Under the pieces are notes generated by a model that was given only the letters and a program-made list of their open reading frames with translations, was not told the DNA's origin and did not search any database. Of a stretch of 64,000 nt of DNA, positions 10,861 through 20,479 are shown piece by piece; position 1 is the stretch's first letter, and the number at the start of each line of letters is the position of its first letter. Both the position numbers and the translations under genes were made by a program. The DNA comes from Euglena gracilis. Lineage: Eukaryota > Euglenida > Euglenophyceae > Euglenales. Location of the stretch: contig CP154954.1 in NCBI GenBank assembly GCA_039621445.1, positions 58,796,701 to 58,860,700 of the forward strand, written 5' to 3'.

Positions 10861-11400
10861 TGAAAATGGTTTGTGGGGTCCCAAAAAACAATTAGCACCA
10901 AAGGAGGGGAAAAAAAGTCGGTTTGTGGCCAAAATCCAAACCGGACGCCGGGTTTTGGACAGAACCGGCGTTGGGAAGGGCTCCGTGCGGATTTCCGGTG
11001 GTCGTCCTTGCGGAGGTCGGGCCGACCATGGTCGGCCCGACCTGTGGTGGTGGTCGACCGACCTGTGGTGGTCGGGCCGACCACCATTTTTCTGCAATAC
11101 CCCCCCCCCCAGTTTTGGATTTTTAAGCCCCCCCCCCCCCTGGTCGGTGGCTGGTCCGTGGACATAGAAATGGTCTGTGGCGGGCCCAAATCACCCGAAA
11201 ATGCACTTATGGCCAGTTCCTCCCCCCAGGATCCTGTCCTGGGGCGGTTCTGGGGGGGTCCTGGGGGGGGCCGGGGGGGGGGGGTCCTGGGGGGGTCTTT
11301 TGGGGGGTCTGGGGGTGTCCGGGGGGGGGGGGGGTGTAGGGGGGGTCCTGGGTGGGTCCGGCAATTTTTTTGCAGACATTTTGCAGCAGAAGTTCAGGTT
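10861..11400. repeat. Palindrome cluster and G-run block
   Basis: 10,845-10,975 recurs directly at 19,673-19,802 (TATTCAAACAGCCAA and CCGGACGCCGGGTTTTGG). GGTCGG-type palindromes cluster at 11,005-11,085. 11,145-11,205 (GGTCTGTGGCGGGCCCAAAT) recurs at 15,075-15,130. 11,240-11,350 is a G-run tract. No gene is seen. Confidence 0.6.
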
Positions 11401-11420
11401 AGGTTTTTTTGCAATCTGTG

Positions 11421-11860
11421 CAAGGCAAGGATGGCCGAGTTGCGCTCCCTAATGAACTTAGTCGGCCTACGGCCTCCTCCGGGGGGGGGGGGGGGGGGGT
11501 GGCTGCCGCCCCCCCCCCCACCCGGACCCCCCCCAAATCACATAAATCCTCTTGTGTGTGCAAGGCAAGGATGGCCGAGTTGCGCTCCCTAATGAACTTA
11601 GTCGGCCTACGGCCTCCTCCGGGGGGGGGGGAGGCTGCCGCCCCCCCCCCCCCCCGGACCCCCCCCAAATAACATAAATCCTCTTGTGTGTGCAAGGCAA
11701 GGATGGCCGAGTTGCGCTCCGTGATGAATGTAGTTTTATGTGTGCAAGGCACGGATGTCCGAGTTTTGCTCCCTAATGAATTTGGTCGGCCTACGGCCTC
11801 CTACGGGGGGGGGGGGGGGCTGCTGCCCCCCCCCCCCCCGGACCCCCCTGCCCAAATAAC
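11421..11860 (+). repeat. Tandem repeat, 132-140 bp units
   Basis: Units beginning CAAGGCAAGGATGGCCGAG start at 11,421, 11,561 and 11,693, with a shortened unit at 11,745. Each runs through AGTCGGCCTACGGCCTCCTC, a G-run and a C-run. The same unit occurs at 8780-8960 and, inverted, at 22,030-22,400. Similar short peptides in all frames come from the repeat. Confidence 0.8.
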
Positions 11861-11869
11861 AAAGTTCAT

Positions 11870-13470
11870 GGCCAGCCTAAATGGGGAAAATGAGAGGGAA
11901 AAAAAAGGGAGAGGTAATTTTTTCAATTTTCATCCATTTCTCGCTCGGCTACGGTCGCTTTGTGCCCGTTGTTTAAGACCTAGGGCGCCAGGTCTGGGTT
12001 CTACCCGCACTAACACGTGCCCGTGAGGAGGACATGGAAAGGTTAAAGACACGACCATTCGTCCGTGCCTTTAAATACAAAAACCCCATCAGTTCTACCG
12101 ATTCTCCGCACTTCTTTCCTGCCTTCACCTTTCCATTTTTCGTCGTCCTCTTTTACTTTTTACTTCTAGGCCGCACCCCTTTCCCTAGATTTTACACCAT
12201 TTCTCGAAAATTGGGGGATAACCCTTGGCCCCCCGTAAAGCGGGCCCTTTCACTAACGTAGCTACAAGAAGATTCTCCCTTTTCGGCAATTATAACCATT
12301 CCAACCATCCTGTCTACATTTCTCTATTTTTTTTTCCCCAGCCTCGGACCGGTCTACACCCCTTTTACTCCCCCCCCCCCCGACCCGACACACACCCCCC
12401 CCCCCCCCCGCCCCTTTCCCCCTAAGCGCAACTCCCCCACCCCTCCCCCCCAATTTGGCACCCACCTCTCCCCCGGGCCCACCCCCCCCCTACCCTCATT
12501 TGTGTTTTTGTTCCCCTGCCGAAAACATCCCCCCCTTGTTTCGTGACCCAACATGCAACAGAAGTTTCTGGCATCCTCCCAGCCCCCCTTTGACCCATAT
12601 TTTCCATTAACAACCTACCCATATAGGCCCTATTCCCCTCCCCCCCCACCCCCCCTATCGTTCACCCACACAAAGCCATTTTTCCCATGGCACCTGCCCC
12701 CCGTGCAGCTTTTTTCAACCCAACAGGTTTTCCAGACCTTTCGTTGGTGCCGATTTTCCCATTTTTCTCCCCCTTTTTATGGCACGCGTTTTTTTTTTTC
12801 AGCCCCCCTCCCCATTTTGCGAATTTTTTCCCGTTGTGACCCCCCCCCTCCCCGATTTCACACGTCATACTACGATTTTTTTTCCCATCCCCCCACAATC
12901 CCCCCTTTTTTGTTTTCTCCCCCCGAATTTTTGTACCCTCTTCTAAGTGCACCAATTCCCTTGTCCCCCCCCTCTGCATCAAAAATTGTTTTGTTTTCCC
13001 CCCCGTGCTATTTCAGGACCGTGTCCCATGTTTTTTTGGGTCGTTTACCAATTTCATGGGCTAATTTTTCCCTTCCAGGGGCAAAAGAAAGAAAAAAAAA
13101 AAATTTTTGGGGGGTGGACCAAAGAAACTTGGAGGGAAAAAAAGGGGGGCAAAAAGTTATGGGGGGGGTGGGGTTTGGCAAAAGGGGGGGAGAAAAAAAA
13201 GAAAAGAAAAGGGGGAAGGGGGCCGGCGGGGCATGCCTGGCAAAAAATCCCTTGTCGGCGTTGTGTCTGTGGGGGGGGGTGGGGGGGGGGGAAAAATGTC
13301 CTTAAAAGAAAAACAAAAGGTTGGGAAAAGTTGTTGTGTGGGGTGGACAGAAAGGGAATTGTTGGGGGGAGGGAGGTGTTTTTTTAATGGGAAAAAATGA
13401 TTTTGGTTTCAATTTTTAAAAAAACATTTCAGTTGAAGGGGAAGAGTCGAAGAGTTGTTGTCGGGATACG
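11870..13470. other. Strand-asymmetric pyrimidine/purine region
   Basis: From about 12,100 to 13,075 the plus strand is strongly pyrimidine-rich (TTTT and CCCC tracts). It then switches abruptly to purine-rich (AAAA and GGGG tracts) until about 13,440. Open frames (Pro/Phe-rich, then Gly/Lys-rich) follow composition and show no domain. No gene is supported. Confidence 0.6.
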
Positions 13471-13479
13471 TGAAAAAGT

Positions 13480-13640
13480 GGTGCCTGCAGGGGACCAGCT
13501 ACCCCAAAGAGGCGCCCAACTAGGGTTAATACACATTGGGGGACCCTCGCTCGGCGCCTTCGGCGCCTCGCTCGGGTCCCCCAATGTTTTTAACCCTAGT
13601 TGGGCGCCTCTTTGGGTTCGCTGGGTCCCCTGCAGACACC
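13480..13640. repeat. 161-bp imperfect hairpin
   Basis: 13,480-13,545 pairs with 13,576-13,640 with few mismatches. Matching blocks include GGGGACCAGC, AAAGAGGCGCCCAACTAGGG and ATTGGGGGACCC. The centre is the smaller palindrome GGCGCCTTCGGCGCC. Confidence 0.75.
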
Positions 13641-13679
13641 AATTTAACGACGTTGAGGGGATGGGATGGGATAGTTAGG

Positions 13680-14113
13680 AATGGAAACTTGACCCTAACC
13701 CTATGCCTTTAAATAACATCATCAACTTTTCAGGTTCTGAATTGCAGCGGCCGAATTGCAGCTGCGCGGCCTTCGGCCAGGCGGCCTTCGGGGGGGGGGG
13801 GGGTAGTGGTCTGTAGCTAGAGGCGAGAGGGGGGGGGGGGGGGGGGGGGGGGTATTGGGCAGTCGGCCGACTTTCAGGTTGTAAGTTGCAGCGGCCTTCG
13901 GCCGCTGTGCGGCCTTCGGCCAGGAGGCCTTCGTGGCGTTTGGCGGTAGACTGGGGGGTTGGGGGGGGGGGGGGCAGGAGTCAGCCGACTAATGGTCGGT
14001 AGCCGGTCGGCGAGACGGGGTGGGGGGGGGGGCGGTTTGGGTAGTCTGACTACTCACTCTAATGTACTAACGGGTCAATACCGCCGACATTTGTCCCCCC
14101 ATGAAGAAATTGC
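13680..14113. repeat. GGCCTTCGGCC-rich repeat block
   Basis: The phrase TTGCAGCGGCC followed by GCGGCCTTCGGCCAGG occurs at 13,742-13,790 and 13,882-13,930, separated by long G-runs. No gene is seen. Confidence 0.55.
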
Positions 14114-14115
14114 TA

Positions 14116-15057
14116 CAGGTTGCCAACACAAAAAACATACCCCCCCTGACAGCACAAAAAACATACCCCCCCCTTTTTTTTTCAGTTTTTGTGGCAGCCA
14201 TAACTTCGGCTGTGCACCATGTTGAGGTCTCGGACATACTCCATATTGTTGCCTGTGAAATACCCATCCAAAAATGTCTCTGTGCATTTTCCTCGATTCC
14301 CCCTCCACCCCGAGTTATGGGCCCCTCAAAAGTGCTCCGCACACGACAAGCGAAAATTTTTGAAAAACATGGATTTTGGGCCGGGTTGGAATAATAAACA
14401 GCTCACCACTCGGGAACCCTAAGGAGTTGGGCTCTGGAACTTGGTGGGTCGGATTGGCCATGAAATAGGCTTCAAAAAATATCTACATCAAAATTTGCCA
14501 TCTCGACACCCAGAAAAAGTTATTTTATGGTTTTTGGGGCCAGCTCCAAAAAAATTTAGCCCTTTTTGTGTGGGAAAACCTAAAAAATGTGTGTTTCCCA
14601 CACAAAAAAGGCTAAATTTTTTTGGAGCTGGCCCCAAAAACCATAAAATAACTTTTTCTGGGTGTCGAGATGGCAAATTTTGATGTAGATATTTTTTGAA
14701 GCCTATTTCATGGCCAATCCGACCCACCAAGTTCCAGAGCCCAACTCCTTAGGGTTCCCGAGTGGTGAGCTGTTTATTATTCCAACCCGGCCCAAAATCC
14801 ATGTTTTTCAAAAATTTTCGCTTGTCGTGTGCGGAGCACTTTTGAGGGGCCCATAACTCGGGGTGGAGGGGGAATCGAGGAAAATGCACAGAGACATTTT
14901 TGGATGGGTATTTCACAGGCAACAATATGGAGTATGTCCGAGACCTCAACATGGTGCACAGCCGAAGTTATGGCTGCCACAAAAACTGAAAAAAAAAGGG
15001 GGGGGTATGTTTTTTGTGCTGTCAGGGGGGGGGTATGTTTTTTGTGTTGGCAACCTG
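14116..15057. mobile_element. Foldback element, 464-466 bp arms
   Basis: 14,114-14,577 is almost exactly the reverse complement of 14,594-15,059, with a 16-nt loop (14,578-14,593). The outer ends are ACAGGTTGCCAACAC and its complement, bordered by TA at 14,114-14,115 and 15,058-15,059. Paired identical open frames on opposite strands in the two arms reflect the duplication and are not genes. C-run blocks sit near both ends. Confidence 0.8.
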
Positions 15058-15059
15058 TA

Positions 15060-15555
15060 TGCAAACAAATCGGTGGCTGGTCGGTGGTCATAAACATGGT
15101 CTGTGGCGGGCCCAAATCACCCGGAAATGGTCCGGATTGGTCCAAATAAGTGCCTTACACCAACATAAACACCCCCTGATGGAAATCGTTGGTCGGTGGG
15201 GGTCGGTGGTCGCTTGATGGGGGTCCGGAGGGGTTAAAAAAAACAATGATGAAACAGGGATTACATGAAAATACTCTAGAAATGCAAGCATTCCGCATCA
15301 TGAGAGGCAGGAAATTCCTCCCTCCACCCCCATCCGAACCTCAAATAACAAAATCCCTTCTGTGTTGGCAACATACTCTGAGGCTAAGTCGTTTTTGTGG
15401 CTCACTTTGGCATAGGCGGGGGGGGGGGGGCTCCGCCCCCCCCCGCACCCCCCCCCCCTCAAATAACAAAATCCCTTCTATGTTGGCAACCAACTTGAGT
15501 GCTAAGTCCTCTTTGTGCAAATTTTTGCAGTTACATTGAACATCCAGTAGGGAGA
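15060..15555. repeat. Duplicated AACAAAATCCCTTCT module
   Basis: CAAATAACAAAATCCCTTCT-GTGTTGGCAAC occurs at 15,343-15,375 and again at 15,461-15,492, separated by G-run/C-run text. 15,075-15,130 repeats 11,150-11,205. No gene is seen. Confidence 0.6.
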
Positions 15556-15559
15556 GGTG

Positions 15560-15700
15560 TTCTTTTGCCAAAAGTGGCCCAAAATGGGCATTTCCCCCCT
15601 AAGTTTTTGCATATTCACCCCCGATTGGGGGGTTCTGGAGCCATTTAAGTGGGTTTTGACTGGTTTTGGGGTGATTTGGACAACAAAAATTTTCAGGGGG
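15560..15700 (+). repeat. Dispersed 140-bp repeat, copy 1
   Basis: Contains AAGTTTTTGCATATTCACCC and CCATTTAAGTGGGTTTT. Copies are at 16,418-16,560 (inverted) and 17,262-17,410 (direct). All three are bordered by G/C runs on the GGTTTTGGGGTG side. Confidence 0.8.
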
Positions 15701-16053
15701 GGGGGGGCCCCCCAGGCTCTTTTTAAGACCCCCGGGGGGGGGAGGGGGGGGTCCCCCCCCACCCACCCAGGGTGGCGCGGGACCCCCCCCCCCCCGGCGG
15801 GGGGGGGGGGGGGGGCGGGCCCCCCCCCCAAAATCGGGCCCGCTAAAGGCGATTTCCAAAAATTTTCGGCGCTTCGCGCCGAAAAGGTATACCCAGCGCC
15901 TCCGGCGCGGGCCCCCCCCCCCCGGGGGGGGGGGGGGTCCGGCCCGGACCCACCCACCCACCCCTCCCCCCGGGGGGGGGGGTCTGCTGACTTAAAAAGA
16001 AGCCTGGGGGGGGCTTAAATTTCAAAAACGGGGGGGGGGGGGTAGTGCAAAAA
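15701..16053. repeat. C-run/G-run block with GGCGC hairpins
   Basis: Alternating C and G runs around GGCGCTTCGCGCC (about 15,866) and a GCGCC-TCCGGCGC palindrome. Ends in GCTTAAATTTCAAAAACGGGG at about 16,012-16,040. No gene is seen. Confidence 0.55.
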
Positions 16054-16375
16054 AATGGTGGTCGGCCCGACCACCACAGGTCGGACCGACCATGGTCGGC
16101 CCGACCTGATGGTCGGCCCGACCAGGTCGGGCCGACCACCACGACGGCGACCACCGGAAATCCGCTCGGGGCCGTTCCTGACGCCGGGTTTTAGGACAGA
16201 ACCGGCGTCCGGAAAACCCGTGGGGGGGGACGCCGGTTCTGTCCTGAACCCGGCGTCTAACGCCGGGTTCTGTGGCCCCGGTCGGAAAATCGCGGGTGAC
16301 CAAATTGCGGGTCGGCCCGACCAGGTCGGCTCGACCTGTGTGGGTCGGGCCGACCTGGTCGGTAGGAAACGCAAT
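16054..16375. repeat. GGTCGGSCCGACC palindrome cluster
   Basis: At least eight overlapping palindromes of the form GGTCGG(G/C)CCGACC at 16,060-16,145 and 16,310-16,370, around a core of GACGCCGGTTCTGTCC inverted modules (16,180-16,270). The ends read TAGTGC and GCACTA. It is non-coding. Confidence 0.7.
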
Positions 16376-16417
16376 TATCAGCACTACCTCCCCTTTTTTG
16401 AAATTTAAGCCCCCCCC

Positions 16418-16560
16418 CCCTGAAAAAAACTTATGTCCAAATCACCCCAAAACCAGTCAAAACCCACTTAAATGGCTCCAAAACCCCCCAATCGGGGGTG
16501 AATATGCAAAAACTTGGGGGGGAAACGCCCATTTTGGGCCACTTTTGGGAAAAACATTGT
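16418..16560 (-). repeat. Dispersed 140-bp repeat, copy 2 (inverted)
   Basis: Reverse complement of 15,560-15,700, sharing AAAACCCACTTAAATGGCTCC and GGGTGAATATGCAAAAACTT. Confidence 0.8.
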
Positions 16561-16578
16561 CTTTGCACATACCTACAA

Positions 16579-16799
16579 ACTGGGTCAGGGTCAGGGTTGG
16601 GGTTAGGGTTAGGGTTTGGGTCAGGGTTCGGATTAGGGTTTGGTATAGGGTCAGGGTCAGGGTTTCGGGTCAGGGTTGGGGTCAGGGTTCAGGTTACGTT
16701 TAAGGTTAGGGTTTGGTTTAGGGTTGGGGTTTGGGTTACGTTCAAGGTTAGGGTCAGGTTTAGGGTTTCGGGTTAGGGTTGGGGTTAGGCTTCGGGTTA
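16579..16799 (+). repeat. Short degenerate GGGTTA/GGGTCA array
   Basis: About 220 bp of GGGTTAG, GGGTCAG and GGTTTGG variants, in the same orientation as the large array at 20.5-22.0 kb. Confidence 0.75.
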
Positions 16800-17176
16800 G
16801 ACGACCAAGGGCGCCGAAGGCGCCATCCGACAATCGGTGTCTGATTGCGGATGTTCACAAAACGGTCCGGCAGCAAAGGGATTTCGTTATTGGGGGCGGG
16901 GGGGGGGGTGGGGGGGGGGGGGGGGGGCGGCAGCCCCCCCCCGCTGGACGACCAAGGGCGCCGAAGGCGCCCTCCGACAATGGGTGTCTGATTGCGGATG
17001 CTCACAAAACGGTCCAGCAGCAAAGGGATTTCGTTATTGGGGGGCGGGGGGGGGGGTGCGGGGGGGGTGGCAGCCCCCCCGCTGGACGACCAAGGGCGCC
17101 GAAGGCGCCCTCCGACAATGGGTGTCTGATTGCACATGCTCACAAAACGGTCCGGCAGCAAAGGGATTTTGTTACC
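16800..17176 (+). repeat. Three tandem units, 138-147 bp
   Basis: Units beginning GACGACCAAGGGCGCCGAAGG start at 16,800, 16,947 and 17,085. Each includes TGTCTGATTGCGGATG (TGCACATG in the last), CAGCAAAGGGATTT and a G-run ending in CAGCCCCCCC. Repeated peptides from these units are not evidence of a gene. Confidence 0.85.
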
Positions 17177-17261
17177 CCCCCCCTAATTGACCAAACGCCC
17201 CCCCCTTTTCAACCCCCCCCTAAATGACTGCCCGGGGAGATTCCGTGCTGAAGCACCCCCT

Positions 17262-17410
17262 ATGCTTTTCCCAAAAGTGGCCAAAAATGGACATTTTCCC
17301 CCCAAGTTTTTGCATATTCACCCCCGATTGGGGGGTTCTGGAGCCATTTAAGTGGGTTTTAACTGGTTTTGGGGTGTTTTGGACATAAATTTTTTTCAGG
17401 GGGGGGGGGC
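17262..17410 (+). repeat. Dispersed 140-bp repeat, copy 3
   Basis: Direct copy of 15,560-15,700. It is followed by GCTTAAATTTCAAAAACGGGG and a GGTCGG palindrome cluster at 17,465-17,560. Confidence 0.8.
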
Positions 17411-17617
17411 TTAAATTTCAAAAACGGGGGGGGGGTGGGGGGGGGGGGGGGTAGTGCGGAATATTGTGGGTCGGCCCGACCTGGGCGGCCCGACCCACAC
17501 ACGTCGGTAAGCCACCCACACAAATCGGGCCGACCAGGTCGGCCCGACCCGCAATTTGGTAACCCGCGATTTTCCGCACGGAGCCGGGTTCTGTCCTGAA
17601 CCCGGCGTCTAACGCCG

Positions 17618-17797
17618 GTTTAAGCATCAAGAAGTGCCGTGGGTTTTTTCAAGGATTTTTATTTCGGCCGCCAAAGGCGGCCAAGACGGTAATGGATTTT
17701 GCAATTTCATTCTCCAAAAATGTGCTTTTAACTGGCAAGGTGGCTGCCGAAGGCAGCCGAGACGGTAACGCCCTTTGAACCATTGAACATGGCATTA
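17618..17797 (+). repeat. Direct duplicate of 19,883-20,091
   Basis: Shares GCCGGTTTAAGCATCAAGAAG, CGCCAAAGGCGGCC, AACTGGCAAGGTGGCTGCC and TTGAACATGGCATTA. The copy at 19.9 kb continues past 20,091 where this one is interrupted by the 414-bp element. Confidence 0.85.
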
Positions 17798-18211
17798 CCC
17801 CCCCCCCCCTAGTCGTATGACCGGGTTCCTGCAACCTGTGACCGGGGGGGGGGGGGGTGGTCATAACACCCCCATAACCTGCAACCTGTGACCGGGGGGT
17901 GGTCATAGATGAGGGGGTGGTCGTAGAAGCGTGTGAAAAATGTCCCAAAATGGCATTTTTTACCCCCCCAAAATGTCCCATTTTTCAAAAATCCGGCGCT
18001 TCGCGCCGGCAGGGGGAACCTTATTTTGGGGGGTCCATTTCATGGATTTTTGCACGGACCGGCCAGTGGGGGGACTTATTTTGGGTGTTAAATTTTTTTC
18101 GCCACCTGCAACCTGTGACCGGGGGGGGTGGTCATAACACCCCCATGACCTGCAACCTGTGACCGGGGGGTGGTCATAGATGAGGGGTGGTCATACGACT
18201 AGGGGGGGGGG
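17798..18211. mobile_element. 414-bp TA-flanked element, clear insertion
   Basis: Terminal inverted repeats are a 12-C run then TAGTCGTATGACC (left) and GGTCATACGACTA then ten G (right). TA lies at 17,796-17,797 and 18,212-18,213. The duplicated locus at 20,075-20,140 carries the same flanks joined by a single TA (20,090-20,091), proving insertion with TA duplication. Internally it holds CCTGCAACCTGTGACC repeats. No transposase is encoded, so it is non-autonomous. TA duplication is typical of Tc1/mariner-type transposition, but the C-run ends are unusual. Confidence 0.85.
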
Positions 18212-18269
18212 TACAAAGAAAAATATCACATTCATGCTGCAAAAAATTTTTTCTTTCCAAAATCCCGGG

Positions 18270-18555
18270 GGATTGCCACAGATGCCTTAATGGAAAACGT
18301 CAGCAGTGTCGGAACAACTTTTTCCCGGGGGGAGGGGGGCGAGGAACCGACAAAATTTGGAGCACATCCTTTTTTTCCCCGGCGCGAAGCGCCGAGGAGA
18401 ATTTTTTTCCATGGCACAACCAAAATGTACTTTTTTCTGTCCCCCTGGCCCCGAAGGGGCCGAGATGCTAACGCCTTTTTTGAAGTCCAATACTCCAAAA
18501 ACTTGAGCCAGAAAGCGAAATCATGGGTAGAACCCCTTTGGAAACCTCCCAACTC
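18270..18555 (+). repeat. Second copy of 8066-8356 repeat (left half)
   Basis: Near-identical to 8066-8356 including the GGCGCGAAGCGCC hairpin. It stops at CCTCCCAACTC, where the next feature is inserted. Confidence 0.85.
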
Positions 18556-18557
18556 TA

Positions 18558-19516
18558 CTACAAAAAAGAGGTCTCGGACGCCGGTTCTGTCCAAAGCCCG
18601 GCGTTCCAAACGCCGGTTCCGTCCTTCGGACGGAACCGGCGTTTGGAACGCCGGGCTTTGGACAGAACCGGCGTCCGAGACCTCTTGTTTAAGCCGGCGT
18701 TTTAGAGACGCCGGGCTCAGGACAGAACCGGCGTCCCCACCCTTCGGCCAAAGGACACTCCCAGGACCAATCTCCGACCACTGAACTGCAATGTCACACC
18801 ACTTTGCACTTCACCAAATTCCGGCGATCGCGAGGGTATTTCTGGCTGTGTCAATCGTCCAGGTATAAAATCACCCCTCGATCGAAAGCTCTTTTCATCA
18901 GACGATTGGCAATCACCACCAAATTCAGCCACGTCGCCTGGTGCTCTTATTTTCTGTCAGTGGGGAATCCTAATTTCACAACTCTGGTGCCCCCCCAAGG
19001 CCCTCAGGTCGTTGATTCGAAGAGGAAAAACGTTTCTGTAAGGTTTATTAAGCATCTTAAACCAAAAATCACTGAAAATTGCGACAAGTTTCGACTCAGA
19101 TTCTGGCCGATCCGACGATCGCGAGCGTATCTCGGGCTGCGTGCAACGTTAGGGTACCAAGTTACCCCTCGATCGAAAGCTCTTTTCAACAGACGACCAG
19201 CGGTGCTCATCAGATCTTTCCACGCTGCACGGTACTCGATTCCAAAATCTGGGCCGATTTTCACCAAATTTGGATATCCACCCTACTGGTCCCCAGATGG
19301 CAAAATTCATTGTCCTTGATGGTTGAAACACTCATACCAACACCTTAGGGCCACTTTTGGGCACTTTTGGTGACATTTTTTGGAATGAAAATCGGACGCC
19401 GGGCTTTGGACAAAGCCGGCGTTCCTAACGCCGGGCTTTAGGACAGAACCGGCGTCCGAAAGCCCGTGGGGGGGGACGCCGGTTCTGTCCTGAGCCCGGC
19501 GTCTCAAACGCCGGCT
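18558..19516. mobile_element. 959-bp insertion relative to the 8.36-kb copy
   Basis: Flanking halves match 8066-8506 as one continuous sequence, so this block is an insertion. TA lies at 18,556-18,557 and 19,517-19,518; the empty copy lacks one base at this point. Both ends are built of inverted GACGCCGGTTCTGTCC modules. The middle holds a diverged internal duplication: GGCGATCGCGAGGGTATTTC at 18,822 and CGACGATCGCGAGCGTATCTC at 19,113, each followed by CCCCTCGATCGAAAGCTCTT. No protein is recognisable. Confidence 0.65.
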
Positions 19517-19518
19517 TA

Positions 19519-19882
19519 ACCCAACTGTCGACTTCGCAACCTGGGGGGGGGGGGTGAAGAAACCATTTTTTTCAGTTTGCGCAAAATCATTTTTTTTCGT
19601 TGACCGGAAGAGTTTCCTCCAATCTCGGCTGGTCAAGAAAATGGAGGGAGGGGGACATATGGGGATCAGTTTGCATTCAAACAGCCAAGGTGAAAGTGGT
19701 TTGTGGGGTCCCAAAAAGCAATTAGCACCAAAGGAGGGGAAAAAAAGTCGGTTTGTGGCCAAAATCCAAGCCGGACGCCGGGTTTTGGACAGAACCGGCG
19801 TTCCTGACGCCGGGGTTTTAGGACAGAACCGGCGTCCGGAAAACCCGGGGGGGGGGGGACGCCGGTTCTGTCCTGAACCCGG
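19519..19882 (+). repeat. Right half of 8.1-8.5 kb repeat plus 10.85-kb copy
   Basis: 19,519-19,668 matches 8357-8506 and 19,673-19,802 matches 10,845-10,975. It ends in GACGCCGG-type inverted modules (19,765-19,880). No gene is seen. Confidence 0.7.
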
Positions 19883-20203
19883 CGTCTAACGCCGGTTTAA
19901 GCATCAAGAAGTCCCGTGGGGATTTTTCAAGGATTTTTATTTTGGTCGCCAAAGGCGGCCGAGACGGTAATGGATTTTGCAGTTTCATTCTCCAAAAATG
20001 TGCTTTTAACTGGCAAGGTGGCTGCCGAAGGCAGCCGAGACGGTAACACCCTTTGAACCATTCGCCCTTTGAACCATTGAACATGGCATTACAAAGAAAA
20101 ATATCACATTCATGCTGCAAAAAAAATTTTCTTTCCAAAATCCAGGGGGGGGGGGGCGGCTGCCCCCCCGACCCCCCCTTGTGGCACCTGTGGAATACGT
20201 GTC

Positions 20204-20470
20204 ATTGCGGCCCCGGGCGGATGATTGGCTATGACGATCCCGGAGGTCGTACCGACCATGGTCGGCCCGACCTGGCCGTTATCAACCACTGGAGGTCGGG
20301 CCGACCAGGTCGGCCCGACCTCCAATCAACCGCATTACCCCCCCCTTTTTTGAAATTTAAGCCCCCCCCCTCAAATTTTTATTCTCTTAATTTGGCTGAA
20401 AATGCATAAAAACACATTGGAATGACCTCCAAACCGGCAAAAAGCATCCCATTTTTGAAAAATTCAATTA
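20204..20470 (-). repeat. Inner arm of large inverted repeat (right)
   Basis: Reverse complement of 10,430-10,850 without the 159-bp element. It ends against the telomere-like array, mirroring the left side. Confidence 0.8.
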
Positions 20471-20479
20471 CAGTTAGCG

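Noticed and set aside
12553-13400. Pro/Phe-rich and Gly/Lys-rich open frames as genes
   Set aside because: They follow the pyrimidine/purine composition exactly and contain no recognisable motif.
14219-14952. Pairs of identical predicted proteins on opposite strands
   Set aside because: They arise because the two arms of the foldback element are reverse complements. There are no domains and no codon bias.
16800-17176. CRISPR-like array
   Set aside because: Units are 138-147 bp tandem copies without distinct spacers, and the context is eukaryotic.
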